From Streptomyces sp. DSM 15324 (GTDB lineage: Bacteria; Actinomycetota; Actinomycetes; Streptomycetales; Streptomycetaceae), in assembly GCF_001514285.1 (NCBI RefSeq), contig NZ_KQ949039.1:100878-164877 (forward strand): a DNA stretch of 64,000 nucleotides, in the 5' to 3' direction. This document shows positions 26,340-35,580 of this stretch, in pieces; position 1 is the first letter of the stretch, and every line of letters begins with the position of its first letter. The notes under the pieces were generated by a model. It made no database searches. It was not told the origin of the DNA and worked only from the letters and a program-made list of their open reading frames with translations. The position numbers were made by a program, and so were the translations under genes.

Positions 26340-27019
26340 CCCTCCGACCCCGCCCCCTCCGACCCCGCCCCCTCCTGACCGCCTTCGTCCTCGCGACCGC
26401 CGTCGACCTCGGTTCCCTCGCGGCGGGCCGGCCCCCCGGGCACACCGTCGCCAAGCCGCTCCTCATGCCGCTCCTCGCCGCCTGGGCGGCCACGGGTGGC
26501 GCACCGCGGCTGCTCCTCGCCGCCCTGCTCTTCGGCTGGGGCGGCGATGTGCTCCTCCTGTCGGACGCCGACCCCGCATTCCTCGCCGGCATGGCGAGCT
26601 TCGCGGCCGGACACCTCTGCTACCTCGTGCTCTTCATGCGGTACGGCCGCCCCCGCGCGCGTGCCGGCCTCCTCGCCCCGGCCTACGCCGCCGTCCTCAT
26701 CGCCACCCTCGCCCTCCTGTGGCCCGGACTTCCGCCGGACCTGCGCGCCCCCGTCGCCGCCTACAGCACCCTTCTCACCGCCATGGCCCACACCGCCGCC
26801 ACCCGCCTCGGCCCCTCAGCCGGGGCCGGTGGTGTGCTCTTCCTGCTCTCGGACACCCTCATCGCCACCGGGATCGCCGGCCGGCCGCAGCCCCCGCGCC
26901 CCGAGCTGTGGATCATGCTGACGTACGCCGCCGCGCAGTTCCTGCTGGTCCGCGGTGCCCTCCGGGAACGCGCGACGACACGGGCGGCGTACCGTGAAGT
27001 GCGCTCGACCACCCCCTGA
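26336..27019 (+). CDS. YhhN family membrane protein (lysoplasmalogenase type)
   Basis: 227 aa, about eight hydrophobic segments. Family landmarks are TVAKPLLMPLLAAW, LLFGWGGDVLLL with the conserved Asp, GHLCYLVLF and LSDTLIAT near the end. TMEM86/YhhN members hydrolyse the vinyl-ether bond of lysoplasmalogens, releasing a fatty aldehyde. The GTG at 26336 overlaps the hydroxylase stop (GTGA), so translation is coupled. An in-frame ATG at 26276 would overlap the previous gene more and adds only an Arg/Gly-rich leader. Confidence 0.85.
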
Positions 27020-27055
27020 GCGCACCCACGCACCCGCACGAGAAGGACCCTCGCC

Positions 27056-28099
27056 ATGCGCGCCACCACCATCCACGCCCCCTACGACATGCGGGTGGAG
27101 GACGTGCCCGACCCCGTGGTGCAGCTGCCCACCGACGCCGTCGTGCGCGTGCTGCGCGCCTGCATCTGCGGCAGCGACCTGTGGGCGTACCGCGGCGAGG
27201 CGGCCCGGCAGCCGGGCCAGCGTATCGGGCACGAGTTCCTCGGCGTGGTCGAGGAGACCGGCTCCGAGGTGAGCACGCTGCGCACCGGCGACCTGGTCGT
27301 CGCGCCTTTCATGTGGTCCGACGGGGTGTGCGACTACTGCCGCGAAGGGCTCACCACCTCCTGCGAGCACGGCGGCTTCTGGGGCTCCGTCGGCTACGAC
27401 GGCGGCCAGGGCGAGGCCGTCCGCGTGCCCTTCGCCGACGGCACCCTCGTCCGGCTGCCGAAGGAGGCCGCCTCCGACGAGCACCTGCTCTCCGCGCTGC
27501 TCACCCTCTCCGACGTGCTGGGCACCGGCCACCACGCCGCCCTCGGCGCGGGCGCCCGCCCCGGCGCCACCGTCGCCGTCGTCGGGGACGGCGCCGTCGG
27601 TCTGTGCGCGGTCCTCGCCGCCAAGCGGCTCGGCGCCGAGCGGATCATCGCCCTCGGCCGCCACCAGGTCCGCACGGACATCGCGCGCCGCTTCGGCGCC
27701 ACGGACGTCGTCGCGGCGCGCGGGGACGAGGCCGCCCTGGCCGTCCGCGAACTCACCGGCGGCCGGGGCGCGCACGCCGTCGTCGAGGCCGTCGGCACCG
27801 AGCAGTCCATGCGCACGGCGGTCGGCATCACCCGCGACGGCGGCGCCATCGGCTACGTCGGCGTCCCGCACGGCAGCGGCACCGGACTCGACCTGGGCGT
27901 CATGTTCGACCGCAACCTCACCCTGCGCGGCGGTGTCGCCCCGGTCCGCGCCTACATCCCCGAGCTCCTGCCCGACGTCCTCGACGGCACGATCGACCCG
28001 TCCCCCGTCTTCGACCTCACGGTGGGCATCGAGTCGGTACCGGACGGCTACCGGGCGATGGACGACCGCACGGCATTGAAGGTCCTGGTCACCGACTGA
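27056..28099 (+). CDS. Zinc-dependent alcohol dehydrogenase
   Basis: 347 aa medium-chain dehydrogenase. The catalytic zinc ligands are CICGSDLWAYRG (Cys near residue 38) and GHEFLG. The structural zinc lobe is CDYCREGLTTSCEHGG, with three of the usual four cysteines plus an additional His. The Rossmann motif VVGDGAVGLC follows. It oxidises alcohols or reduces aldehydes with NAD(P). AAGGA precedes the ATG. It starts 36 bases after the YhhN stop, so it may reduce the fatty aldehydes made by the preceding genes (inference). Confidence 0.92.
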   Translation: MRATTIHAPYDMRVEDVPDPVVQLPTDAVVRVLRACICGSDLWAYRGEAARQPGQRIGHEFLGVVEETGSEVSTLRTGDLVVAPFMWSDGVCDYCREGLTTSCEHGGFWGSVGYDGGQGEAVRVPFADGTLVRLPKEAASDEHLLSALLTLSDVLGTGHHAALGAGARPGATVAVVGDGAVGLCAVLAAKRLGAERIIALGRHQVRTDIARRFGATDVVAARGDEAALAVRELTGGRGAHAVVEAVGTEQSMRTAVGITRDGGAIGYVGVPHGSGTGLDLGVMFDRNLTLRGGVAPVRAYIPELLPDVLDGTIDPSPVFDLTVGIESVPDGYRAMDDRTALKVLVTD

Positions 28100-28233
28100 A
28101 CAGAGGGGGTGCACGCCGGGGCACGGGGAACCACGCGACCAGCCACCGCGGCGGAGTCCTCGCGGGACGGCAGATCACCGCGCCCCTGGTGCAGGGCGTC
28201 GGACCGGGCGGCGACGGCGGGCGCGCGAGGCGC

Positions 28234-29598
28234 TCACCCCCACGCCGCCGGATCAACGCCCCAGGGACCCGGCGGCCGTCGCCACTCCACCGGACCCCCC
28301 TCGAAGATCACCGGCGACTTCGCATACCGCAGCCGCCCCACCGCACTGTCCGTCTCCCCGAGCCACCCCTCGGCCCGAGTCCCGGCCTCCCCGACCTCAC
28401 GGTCACTCCCGGCGCCGTCCAGGAGCAGCGCGGCCGTCCGCGCCAGCGCCACCCGCACGAGCCGGCTCCCGCCGTCGTGCGCCTGCTCGGTCAGCGCCCG
28501 CAGCACGCCCGCCGCCAGCAGATAGCCGCTGCCGTGGTCGAGGGCCTGCGCCGGCAGCGCACCCGGCCGCCCGTCCGACCCCTCGACGGCCGCGATGCCG
28601 GTGGCCACCTGGACGAGGCTGTCGAAGCCCCGCCGGTCGCGCCACGGCCCGTACGCGCCCCACGCCGACACCTGGGCCACCACCAGCCCGGGCCGCCGTT
28701 CGGCCAGCGCCTCGGGGGAGAGGCCGAACCGGTCGAGGGCGCCCGGCCGGTAGCCCGTGACGACGACATCCGCCCCCGCGAGCAGCTCCTCGAAGCTCCG
28801 CCGGTCCGAGACCAGGTCCAGCAGGGCCGAGCGCTTTCCGAAACCGGTGTCGGCGTGCTGGTCGGGGAGCTCCGGCAGCCGGGGCGGGTCGAGCCTGAGG
28901 ACGTCCGCGCCCAGGAGGGCGAGCGTGCGGGTGGCGACCGGCCCGGCCAGCACCCGGGTGAGGTCCAGGACGCGCAGCCCGGCGGCGGGCAGCAGGGGAG
29001 TCCCGGCAAGCTCGGGGAACGTCCGCGCGCGTGCGCCGTCCAGCCGGCCGCGCTCGACGAGCGGGCGCGCGACGACCTCGGCCGCCTGCGGGTGCGCGGC
29101 CCACTCCTCGGGCGTGCGCAGCGCGACCGCGAGACCCCCGGCCGAGTAGACCGCGTCCTCGACGTCCCGCGCGGACCGCCCGGCCATCGCGGCCTCCACG
29201 GCGCCCGGGTCGTCCGGCACGCCCAGCGCCCTCAGCAGCCGGTCGCGGTGGTGCGGATAGTTGGCGTGCGTGCGCACCCAGCCGTCCGCCGTCCGCCAGA
29301 ACCGCGACAGCGGCGCGAACGGCACCGGCGCCCGCCCGTCGACCAGCAGGTGCCGCTCACTGGTGAAGGCGGTCGCCACCGCCCCGTCGTCCACCCGCAC
29401 CGCGGGCACCCGCGCGAGCCCCGCGCGCAGCGCCCCCAGCTCGGCCCCGGCCAGCGCAGACGCGCCCACACAGGCCCGCGCCAGCTCCCGCACGGGCAGC
29501 CGGGCGGGCAGCGCGTCCGCGCGGACGACGGCCGACACGCGGGCGAGCCGGGCGGGATCGCCGCCCAGCTCCGACCACACATCGTTGATTGATGTCAT
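28234..29598 (-). CDS. CaiB/BaiF family CoA-transferase (class III)
   Basis: 454 aa. The family core starts near residue 195 with LRVLDLTRVLAGPVATRTLALLGADV and continues to LVVAQVSAWGAYGPWRDRRGFDSLVQVATGIA. The N-terminal 190 residues resemble a second, degenerate half of the same fold. Class III transferases move CoA between carboxylic acids. ATG 29598 has CACACT six bases upstream, fitting a leaderless mRNA, and a 17-base dyad lies just beyond. The alternative TTG start ten codons upstream would bury that dyad. Confidence 0.88.
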   Translation of the reverse strand: MTSINDVWSELGGDPARLARVSAVVRADALPARLPVRELARACVGASALAGAELGALRAGLARVPAVRVDDGAVATAFTSERHLLVDGRAPVPFAPLSRFWRTADGWVRTHANYPHHRDRLLRALGVPDDPGAVEAAMAGRSARDVEDAVYSAGGLAVALRTPEEWAAHPQAAEVVARPLVERGRLDGARARTFPELAGTPLLPAAGLRVLDLTRVLAGPVATRTLALLGADVLRLDPPRLPELPDQHADTGFGKRSALLDLVSDRRSFEELLAGADVVVTGYRPGALDRFGLSPEALAERRPGLVVAQVSAWGAYGPWRDRRGFDSLVQVATGIAAVEGSDGRPGALPAQALDHGSGYLLAAGVLRALTEQAHDGGSRLVRVALARTAALLLDGAGSDREVGEAGTRAEGWLGETDSAVGRLRYAKSPVIFEGGPVEWRRPPGPWGVDPAAWG

Positions 29599-29613
29599 GA
29601 CTACAGTGTGCAG

Positions 29614-29630
29614 TATTGACTCAATCAATA
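29614..29630. promoter_or_regulatory. Operator-like dyad before the CoA-transferase gene
   Basis: TATTGA-CTCAA-TCAATA is a perfect inverted repeat. A wider pair TTGATTGA / TCAATCAA spans 29585-29628. It lies in the -35/-10 spacer of the likely promoter and is strikingly AT-rich for this genome, as expected of a TetR- or GntR-type site. No regulator gene is adjacent. Confidence 0.55.
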
Positions 29631-29664
29631 TGTGGGGCCGCGTGTCATGGCCGCCGTACAGGCG

Positions 29665-31212
29665 CTACTTGACGGCCCGCAGCGCGTTCACCACGCCGTA
29701 CCCGAAGAACCCGTTGACCTGCTTGCCGCCGACGCAGGTCGCGTCCACCACGCCGTCACCGTTGCCGTCGTACGGCTCGGTCGGGCAGCCCGGGTTGTCC
29801 GCCTGCGCCTTGAGCAGGGCCTGCAGCTGGGCCGGGGAGGCGGACCGGTGCGTCGACTTCAGCAGCGCGGCCACGCCGGCCACGTGCGGGGACGCCATCG
29901 AGGTGCCCTGGAGGAAGCCGTAGGTGTTGTTCGGCAGCGTCGACAGGATGCGGCCGTTGGCCGACGGCGTCTGCGGGATCTGGTACTTGTCGCCTCCCGG
30001 GGCGGCCACGTCGACCGCGCCCAGACCGTAGCTGGAGTAGTACGACTTGGTGCCCTTGACGCCCGTGGCGCTGACCGTGACCACACCCGGCAGCTGGGTC
30101 GGCACGTCGAAGCACTCGTGCGGGTCGACCGTCCGCTTCACCGGCGTGGAGTCGTCCGGGCTGGACGAGTCCTCCAGCGCGTCGGCGTCCAGGTCGTGGT
30201 TGCTGTTGCCCGCCGAGGCCACGTTGAGCGTGCCCTTCTTCTGGGCGTACAGCTGAGCCCGGTTGACCGCGTCCACAATGGCTCGCTGGTCGGGGTCGTC
30301 CATGCAGTTGTACAGCCACGGATCAACGTAGTAGCTGTTGTTCGTGATCTCCACGCCGTGGTCGGCGGCGAACACGAACGCGCAGACGACGTTCTCCGGG
30401 TAGAAGAGGCCGTCCTTCGGGTCGCTCACCTTGATGCCGGCGACCTTCACCCCGGGGGCGACGCCCGCCACGCCTATGCCGTTGCGGGCCGCGGCTATCT
30501 CACCGGCGACATGCGTGCCGTGGTAGTCGTTCGCGGTGTACGGCCGCCAGGCGCCCTCGCTGGTGTCCGCGACACCGCCGACGCAGTTGGCCGACTGGGA
30601 CGCCGAGAAGTTCGGCGCGAGATCCGGGTGGGTGTCGTCCACACCGGTGTCGATCACGGCGACCGTGACTCTCCTGCTGCCCGGGTCGATTTCGGCGGCC
30701 TTGTCCGCGCCGATGGCCCGCAGGTCCCACTGGTCGGCCTCGAGCGGCTCGCTCTGGCCGGCCGCGGCGGAGGCCTTCTCGATCTTCGTGGCCTCCGCCT
30801 GCGACAGGACCTGCACGGCCCCCTCGTCGGTGGTCCCCGCCGCGCTGAGCGGCGCGGTGCGCGTCGCACCCGCCGACTGCACCCCGGGCACCGCGCGGAT
30901 CCGCGGCCCGAAGTCGGGGTTCGCCGAGTGGACGACGAGCACGCCGATCCTGTCGTACGACGCCACCAGGGTGCCGCCGGCCGCGGCGATCGCCTTCTTC
31001 ACCGACGCGATCGTGCGGTGGTGCCCCTTCGTGTTGACGACATACGTCAGCGTCCCGGCCTCGGCGGCCTCGGCGGTCGACACCGCGGCCGAGACCGAGG
31101 GGGAGGACGGGGTCGCGGTGGCGGCCGTCGGCAGGAAGCCGACGGTGGCGGTCAGCGACAGCACGACGGGCACCGCGAGAGCGAGGCGGCGTCTGGAAGG
31201 CAGATGAGCCAT
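29665..31212 (-). CDS. Secreted S8 family serine peptidase (subtilisin-like)
   Basis: 515 aa. It has a signal peptide (1 to about 33: basic SRRR, hydrophobic LALAVPVVLSL, then ATATP), a propeptide to about residue 170, and the peptidase. The catalytic triad is Asp in VAVIDTGVDDTHPD (near 186), His in YHGTHVAGE (near 230) and Ser in QGTSMASPHVAG (near 438). The C-terminus carries extra Cys residues that may form disulfides. It is exported and degrades extracellular protein. GGAGA precedes the ATG. Confidence 0.94.
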   Translation of the reverse strand: MAHLPSRRRLALAVPVVLSLTATVGFLPTAATATPSSPSVSAAVSTAEAAEAGTLTYVVNTKGHHRTIASVKKAIAAAGGTLVASYDRIGVLVVHSANPDFGPRIRAVPGVQSAGATRTAPLSAAGTTDEGAVQVLSQAEATKIEKASAAAGQSEPLEADQWDLRAIGADKAAEIDPGSRRVTVAVIDTGVDDTHPDLAPNFSASQSANCVGGVADTSEGAWRPYTANDYHGTHVAGEIAAARNGIGVAGVAPGVKVAGIKVSDPKDGLFYPENVVCAFVFAADHGVEITNNSYYVDPWLYNCMDDPDQRAIVDAVNRAQLYAQKKGTLNVASAGNSNHDLDADALEDSSSPDDSTPVKRTVDPHECFDVPTQLPGVVTVSATGVKGTKSYYSSYGLGAVDVAAPGGDKYQIPQTPSANGRILSTLPNNTYGFLQGTSMASPHVAGVAALLKSTHRSASPAQLQALLKAQADNPGCPTEPYDGNGDGVVDATCVGGKQVNGFFGYGVVNALRAVK

Positions 31213-31361
31213 GGGGTCTCCACATCATCCGGAAACGAGACCGGCCCGGACGCGGGTCGCGCCTGGGCAGGTACATGACGGGTGGTGCTGCGTCGAAGCT
31301 ATCTCCCCGACCGCCGCCCAGCAACGGCCACCGCCGCGATCAAGGCGGCGACGCACGAAAG

Positions 31362-31375
31362 AACCCGATCGGGTT
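31362..31375. promoter_or_regulatory. 14-base perfect palindrome upstream of the acetate-uptake operon
   Basis: AACCCGATCGGGTT is a perfect palindrome 94 bases before the DUF485 start, between divergent genes. It could be an operator for either gene. No regulator can be assigned. Confidence 0.4.
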
Positions 31376-31468
31376 GAACCCGCCTCAGTGTGCCGCCGTG
31401 CCCATGGACAGGGAGCCGTGCACCATCGAGCCCCCGCCCGACCCACCGTCCGCAAGCGAGGAGACTCC

Positions 31469-31825
31469 GTGGCCACCGAGACACCGCCCCCCTCGAAAAC
31501 CCAAGCCCAACTCCCCTCCACCGAGGAGTTCGTCGCGGTGCAGGAGAGCGCGGAGTTCGGTGAACTGCGCGGCTCCTACCGCGGTTTCGCCTTCCCGCTG
31601 ACCGTCGGCTTCATCGCCTGGTACCTCCTCTTCGTCCTGCTCTCCAACTACGCGGGCGACTTCATGGGCACCAAGCTCTTCGGCAACGTCAACGTGGCCC
31701 TGGCCCTCGGACTCGCCCAGTTCCTCACCACGTTCCTCATCGCCTGGTGGTACGCGCGCACCGCCGCCGCCACGTTCGACCCCAAGGCCGACGCCATCAA
31801 GTCCCGGATGGAGGGCGGCGCATGA
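31469..31825 (+). CDS. DUF485 family membrane protein (YjcH-like)
   Basis: 118 aa with a soluble N-terminus and two helices (about 45-65 and 80-102). FGELRGSYRGFAFPLTVGFIAWYLLFVLLSNYAGDFM and AQFLTTFLIAWWYARTA are the DUF485 pattern. DUF485 genes nearly always precede the acetate permease ActP, as here. GTG 31469 follows GAGGAG by five bases. The stop overlaps the actP start (ATGA). Confidence 0.92.
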   Translation: MATETPPPSKTQAQLPSTEEFVAVQESAEFGELRGSYRGFAFPLTVGFIAWYLLFVLLSNYAGDFMGTKLFGNVNVALALGLAQFLTTFLIAWWYARTAAATFDPKADAIKSRMEGGA

Positions 31826-33450
31826 GCCCCGCACAGCACACCACCCTGCTCGCGGCCGGCGAGGCGAGCGAGCACCGGCCGCTGATCATCACCCTGTTCG
31901 CGGTCTTCGTCGCGGCGACCCTCGTCATCACGGTCTGGGCGGGCCGGCAGACCAAGGACGCGGCCGACTTCTACGCGGGCGGACGCCAGTTCACCGGATT
32001 CCAGAACGGCCTCGCGGTCTCCGGCGACTACATGTCCGCCGCGTCCTTCCTCGGCATCGCCGGCGCCATCGCCCTCTTCGGCTACGACGGCTTCCTCTAC
32101 TCCATCGGCTTCCTCGTCGCCTGGCTCGTCGCCCTCCTCCTGGTCGCCGAGCCGCTGCGCAACTCCGGCCGCTACACCATGGGCGACGTCCTCGCCTACC
32201 GCATGCGCCAGCGCCCGGTCCGCACCGCCGCCGGCACCTCCACGATCGTCGTCTCGATCTTCTACCTCCTTGCCCAGATGGCCGGCGCCGGCGTCCTGGT
32301 CTCGCTGCTCCTCGGCATCACCAGCGACGGCGGCAAGGTCGGCATCGTCGCCCTGGTCGGCGTACTGATGATCGTCTACGTCACCATCGGCGGCATGAAG
32401 GGCACCACCTGGGTCCAGATGGTCAAGGCGGTCCTGCTGATCGCCGGAGCGCTGCTGCTGACCTTCCTGGTCCTGCTGAAGTTCGACTTCAACGTCTCCG
32501 ACCTGCTCGGCTCGGCCGCCGACAACAGCGGCAAGGGCGCCGCCTTCCTGGAGCCCGGCCTGAAGTACGGCGCCACCGGCACCACCAAGCTGGACTTCAT
32601 CTCCCTCGGCATCGCCCTGGTCCTCGGCACCGCCGGCCTGCCGCACATCCTGATCCGCTTCTACACCGTCCCCACCGCCAAGGCCGCCCGGAAGTCGGTC
32701 ATCTGGGCCATCGGCCTCATCGGCTCCTTCTACCTGATGACCCTCGCCCTCGGCTTCGGCGCCGCCGCGCTGATCAAGCCGGACGAGATCATCGCGTCGA
32801 ACAAGGCCGGCAACACCGCCGCGCCGCTCCTCGCCCTCCACCTCGGCGGCACCGACTCCAACTGGGGCGCGATCCTGCTCGCCACCATCTCGGCCGTCGC
32901 CTTCGCCACGATCCTCGCGGTCGTCGCCGGACTGACCCTGGCCTCGTCCTCCTCCTTCGCGCACGACATCTACGCGAACGTGATCAAGAAGGGCCAGGCC
33001 GACGAGAAGCAGGAGATCAACGCGGCCCGCTGGGCCACCGTCGGCATCGGCGCCGTCTCGATCCTCCTGGGCGCCCTCGCCCGCGACCTGAACGTCGCCG
33101 GCCTGGTCGCCCTCGCCTTCGCGGTCGCCGCCTCCGCCAACCTCCCCACCATCCTCTACAGCCTCTTCTGGAAGCGGTTCACCACCTCCGGAGCCCTCTG
33201 GTCGATCTACGGCGGCCTGGTCACCGCGGTCGGCCTGGTGCTGTTCTCCCCGGTCGTCTCCGGCAAGCCCACCTCGATGTTCCCGGACGTCGACTTCCAC
33301 TGGTTCCCGCTGGAGAACCCCGGCATCATCTCCATCCCCGTCGGCTTCCTCCTCGGCATCCTCGGCACCCTCCTGTCGAAGGAGGAGCCCGACCAGGGCA
33401 AGTACGCCGAGCTGGAGGTCCGCTCCCTGACGGGCACCGGGGCCCACTGA
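31822..33450 (+). CDS. actP: Cation/acetate symporter ActP (SSS family)
   Basis: 542 aa, about 13 transmembrane helices. The sodium:solute symporter signature is seen in DFYAGGRQFTGFQNGLAVSGDYMSAASFLGIAG near residues 50-82 and later in LGTAGLPHILIRFYTV. It takes up acetate and other short monocarboxylates, feeding acetyl-CoA. The start overlaps the DUF485 stop, so the pair is translationally coupled. A 16-bp terminator hairpin begins 14 bases after the stop. Confidence 0.94.
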   Translation: MSPAQHTTLLAAGEASEHRPLIITLFAVFVAATLVITVWAGRQTKDAADFYAGGRQFTGFQNGLAVSGDYMSAASFLGIAGAIALFGYDGFLYSIGFLVAWLVALLLVAEPLRNSGRYTMGDVLAYRMRQRPVRTAAGTSTIVVSIFYLLAQMAGAGVLVSLLLGITSDGGKVGIVALVGVLMIVYVTIGGMKGTTWVQMVKAVLLIAGALLLTFLVLLKFDFNVSDLLGSAADNSGKGAAFLEPGLKYGATGTTKLDFISLGIALVLGTAGLPHILIRFYTVPTAKAARKSVIWAIGLIGSFYLMTLALGFGAAALIKPDEIIASNKAGNTAAPLLALHLGGTDSNWGAILLATISAVAFATILAVVAGLTLASSSSFAHDIYANVIKKGQADEKQEINAARWATVGIGAVSILLGALARDLNVAGLVALAFAVAASANLPTILYSLFWKRFTTSGALWSIYGGLVTAVGLVLFSPVVSGKPTSMFPDVDFHWFPLENPGIISIPVGFLLGILGTLLSKEEPDQGKYAELEVRSLTGTGAH

Positions 33451-33463
33451 CCCCCTCCGGGAG

Positions 33464-33499
33464 CGCGGCCGCGTCGTGGATCCCCACGACGCGGCCGCG
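33464..33499 (+). terminator. Terminator of the DUF485-actP operon
   Basis: A perfect 16-bp stem (CGCGGCCGCGTCGTGG at 33464-33479 and its complement at 33484-33499) with a 4-base loop. It ends the operon before moaA. Confidence 0.9.
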
Positions 33500-33599
33500 T
33501 CTTACGTCGTGGGATCTCCCTCTCACGTTGTCAGTGGCGTCGCGTAGGCTCGCAGATGACGACAGGAACACCGCGATCCACCACGGGGAGGGGGCCCAC

Positions 33600-34589
33600 G
33601 TGCTCATCGACACCTACGGTCGAGTGGCCACCGACCTGAGAGTCTCGCTCACCGACCGCTGCAACCTGCGCTGTACGTACTGCATGCCGGAGGAGGGCCT
33701 GCAGTGGCTGGCCAAGCCCGACCTCCTCTCGGACGACGAGATCGTCCGGCTGATCCGCATCGCGGTCTCCACGCTCGGCATCGAGGAGGTCCGCTTCACC
33801 GGCGGTGAGCCCCTGCTGCGCCCCGGCCTGGTCGGCATCGTCGAACGCGTCGCGGCGCTGACCCCGCGCCCCCGGATGTCCCTCACGACGAACGGCATCG
33901 GCCTGGGCCGCACCGCGACCGCGCTCAAGGCAGCAGGTCTTGACCGGGTCAACGTCTCCCTCGACACGCTCCGCCCGGACGTCTTCAAGACCCTCACCCG
34001 CCGCGACCGCCACCACGACGTCCTCGACGGCCTCCGCGCCGCCCGCGACGCCGGTCTCACCCCGGTCAAGGTCAACACCGTCCTCATGCCCGGCCTCAAC
34101 GACGACGAGGCCCCCGACCTCCTCGCCTGGGCACTGGAACACGACTACGAACTGCGCTTCATCGAGCAGATGCCCCTGGACGCCCAGCACGGCTGGAAGC
34201 GCGAGGACATGGTCACCGCCGGAGACATCCTCGCCTCCCTCCGCACCCGCTTCGACCTCACCCCCGAGGGCCAGGACGAGCGGGGCTCCGCCCCCGCCGA
34301 ACGCTGGCTGGTCGACTGCGGGCCGCAGAGCGTCGGCGTCATCGCCTCCGTCACCCGCCCGTTCTGCGCGGCCTGCGACCGCACCCGCCTCACCGCCGAC
34401 GGCCAGATCCGCACCTGCCTCTTCGCCCGCGAGGAGACCGACCTGCGCGAGGCCCTGCGCTCCGGCGCCCCCGACGAGGAGATAGCCCGCCGCTGGCGCC
34501 TGGCGATGTGGGGCAAGAAGGCGGGAGCGGGCCTGGACGACCCGGCGTTCGTCCAGCCGGACCGCCCGATGTCGGCGATCGGGGGCTAG
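33600..34589 (+). CDS. moaA: GTP 3',8-cyclase MoaA (radical SAM)
   Basis: 329 aa. It starts molybdenum cofactor synthesis by turning GTP into 3',8-cyclo-GTP. The radical SAM cluster cysteines are Cys21, Cys25 and Cys28 in DRCNLRCTYC. RFTGGEPLLRPGL is the SAM-binding GGEP motif. The second 4Fe-4S cluster ligands are in FCAACDRTRLTADGQIRTC near residues 254-273. The C-terminus ends in the Gly-Gly needed for activity. GTG 33600 follows GGGGAGGGGG. The closest other gene, a small convergent ORF, is 12 bases downstream. Confidence 0.95.
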   Translation: MLIDTYGRVATDLRVSLTDRCNLRCTYCMPEEGLQWLAKPDLLSDDEIVRLIRIAVSTLGIEEVRFTGGEPLLRPGLVGIVERVAALTPRPRMSLTTNGIGLGRTATALKAAGLDRVNVSLDTLRPDVFKTLTRRDRHHDVLDGLRAARDAGLTPVKVNTVLMPGLNDDEAPDLLAWALEHDYELRFIEQMPLDAQHGWKREDMVTAGDILASLRTRFDLTPEGQDERGSAPAERWLVDCGPQSVGVIASVTRPFCAACDRTRLTADGQIRTCLFAREETDLREALRSGAPDEEIARRWRLAMWGKKAGAGLDDPAFVQPDRPMSAIGG

Positions 34590-34601
34590 CGCAGCGCCCC
34601 G

Positions 34602-34838
34602 TCAGTGACCCTCGGGGTCCCAGTCCTCGAACTTCACGACGTCTTTGAGGAACCCTCGAACGCCGAGGAACTGCGACAGATGCTCCCGGTGCTCCTCACA
34701 CGCCAGCCATGTCTTCCGCCGCTCCGGCGTATGGATCTTCGGGTTGTTCCACGCCAGCACCCACACCGCGGCGACCCGGCACCCCTTGGCGGAACAGATA
34801 GGCGTCTCGTCAGTCACAGGTGCGTCGTTCCGTCCCAC
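34602..34838 (-). CDS. Small conserved protein with Cys/His pairs
   Basis: 78 aa. CSAKGCRVAAVWVLAWNNPKIHTPERRKTWLACEEHREHLSQFLG suggests a zinc-binding element with two cysteines from CSAKGC and a Cys/His set from CEEHREH. The C-terminal FLKDVVKFEDWD is acidic and aromatic. It is conserved among streptomycetes next to moaA as I recall, without known function. The start could be GTG 34838 or GTG 34817. It is convergent with moaA. Confidence 0.75.
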   Translation of the reverse strand: MGRNDAPVTDETPICSAKGCRVAAVWVLAWNNPKIHTPERRKTWLACEEHREHLSQFLGVRGFLKDVVKFEDWDPEGH

Positions 34839-34857
34839 AGATACCCATACAAAAGGC

Positions 34858-34893
34858 GACGCCGAGCAGCCACGGGGGGAGCTGCCCGGCGTC
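34858..34893 (-). terminator. Hairpin downstream of the DUF3099 gene
   Basis: GACGCCG (34858-34864) pairs with CGGCGTC (34887-34893), with an inner GCAGC/GCTGC stem. It lies about 120 bases after the DUF3099 stop and just before the next leftward gene. It could act as a terminator or as a leader structure. Confidence 0.45.
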
Positions 34894-35012
34894 GGTCCGT
34901 CGCTCCGACGGGGGATGCGGAGCGCGTACGAAGTATGTCACGGCCGACCCGTCGCACGGCACTGGAACAGCATGATTGATCTGAGCTTTTCCTGAGCTTC
35001 GAGCAGGGTCCG

Positions 35013-35378
35013 TCAGGGCCGCGGCTCAGCCCGCTCCTCCGGAACCGATTCCGTCCCGGAGCCGTCCGTCCCGGGCGGCGCGATCATGGGCCGCACGTGG
35101 GCGGTGACGAACGTGGAGGGCAGACCCGGCGCGTTCTCCCGCCCCGCATTGGCGATCACCACCGCGATGTACGGCAGGACCGCCCCCAACACCAGTGCCA
35201 CGAGGGCGACATGACGCTCCACGTTCCACAGGGTCGCCGCGAGGATCACCGCGACCGTACGGACCGTCATCGAGATCACGTACCGCCGCTGCCGGCCGCG
35301 CACGTCCTCCTGGAGGCCCTGCCGGGCCCCGGTGATCCGGAACACCTGGGCTTTTCCGCCGTCACCCTGCTTCCGCAT
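35013..35378 (-). CDS. DUF3099 family membrane protein
   Basis: 121 aa. After a basic soluble start (VFRITGARQGLQEDVRGRQRRYVISM), two adjacent hydrophobic segments run from about residue 37 to 80. The RRYVISMTVRT junction is the DUF3099 hallmark. The C-terminal tail is acidic and Pro-rich. The function is unknown; it is a small actinobacterial inner-membrane protein. ATG 35378 is chosen at the domain border, and upstream codons show no conservation. Confidence 0.82.
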   Translation of the reverse strand: MRKQGDGGKAQVFRITGARQGLQEDVRGRQRRYVISMTVRTVAVILAATLWNVERHVALVALVLGAVLPYIAVVIANAGRENAPGLPSTFVTAHVRPMIAPPGTDGSGTESVPEERAEPRP

Positions 35379-35580
35379 CGCATTCCACCGTCCACCCGCG
35401 TCGAACACTCCCCGGCACTCCACGTTACGCCGGGGCTGCGCCGCCTTCGAGACCGGGTCGCCCGGTACCCGGGCGAACCTCCTGCGCCGTACCGCGTACG
35501 GCCGCACCCGACATGCGCCGTACGGGGTACACAACAAGACTGTGGGCAACACTCACGTCGAGCCGTACGAGGAGGCAGCC

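Noticed and set aside
27181..29592. An open frame of 803 codons on the plus strand across the dehydrogenase and CoA-transferase genes
   Set aside because: It is an Arg/Pro-rich GC shadow of two well-identified genes, has no ribosome site and shows no domain. Many similar long frames in the window (for example 1646-2998 plus, 31648-33447 minus) were left out for the same reason.
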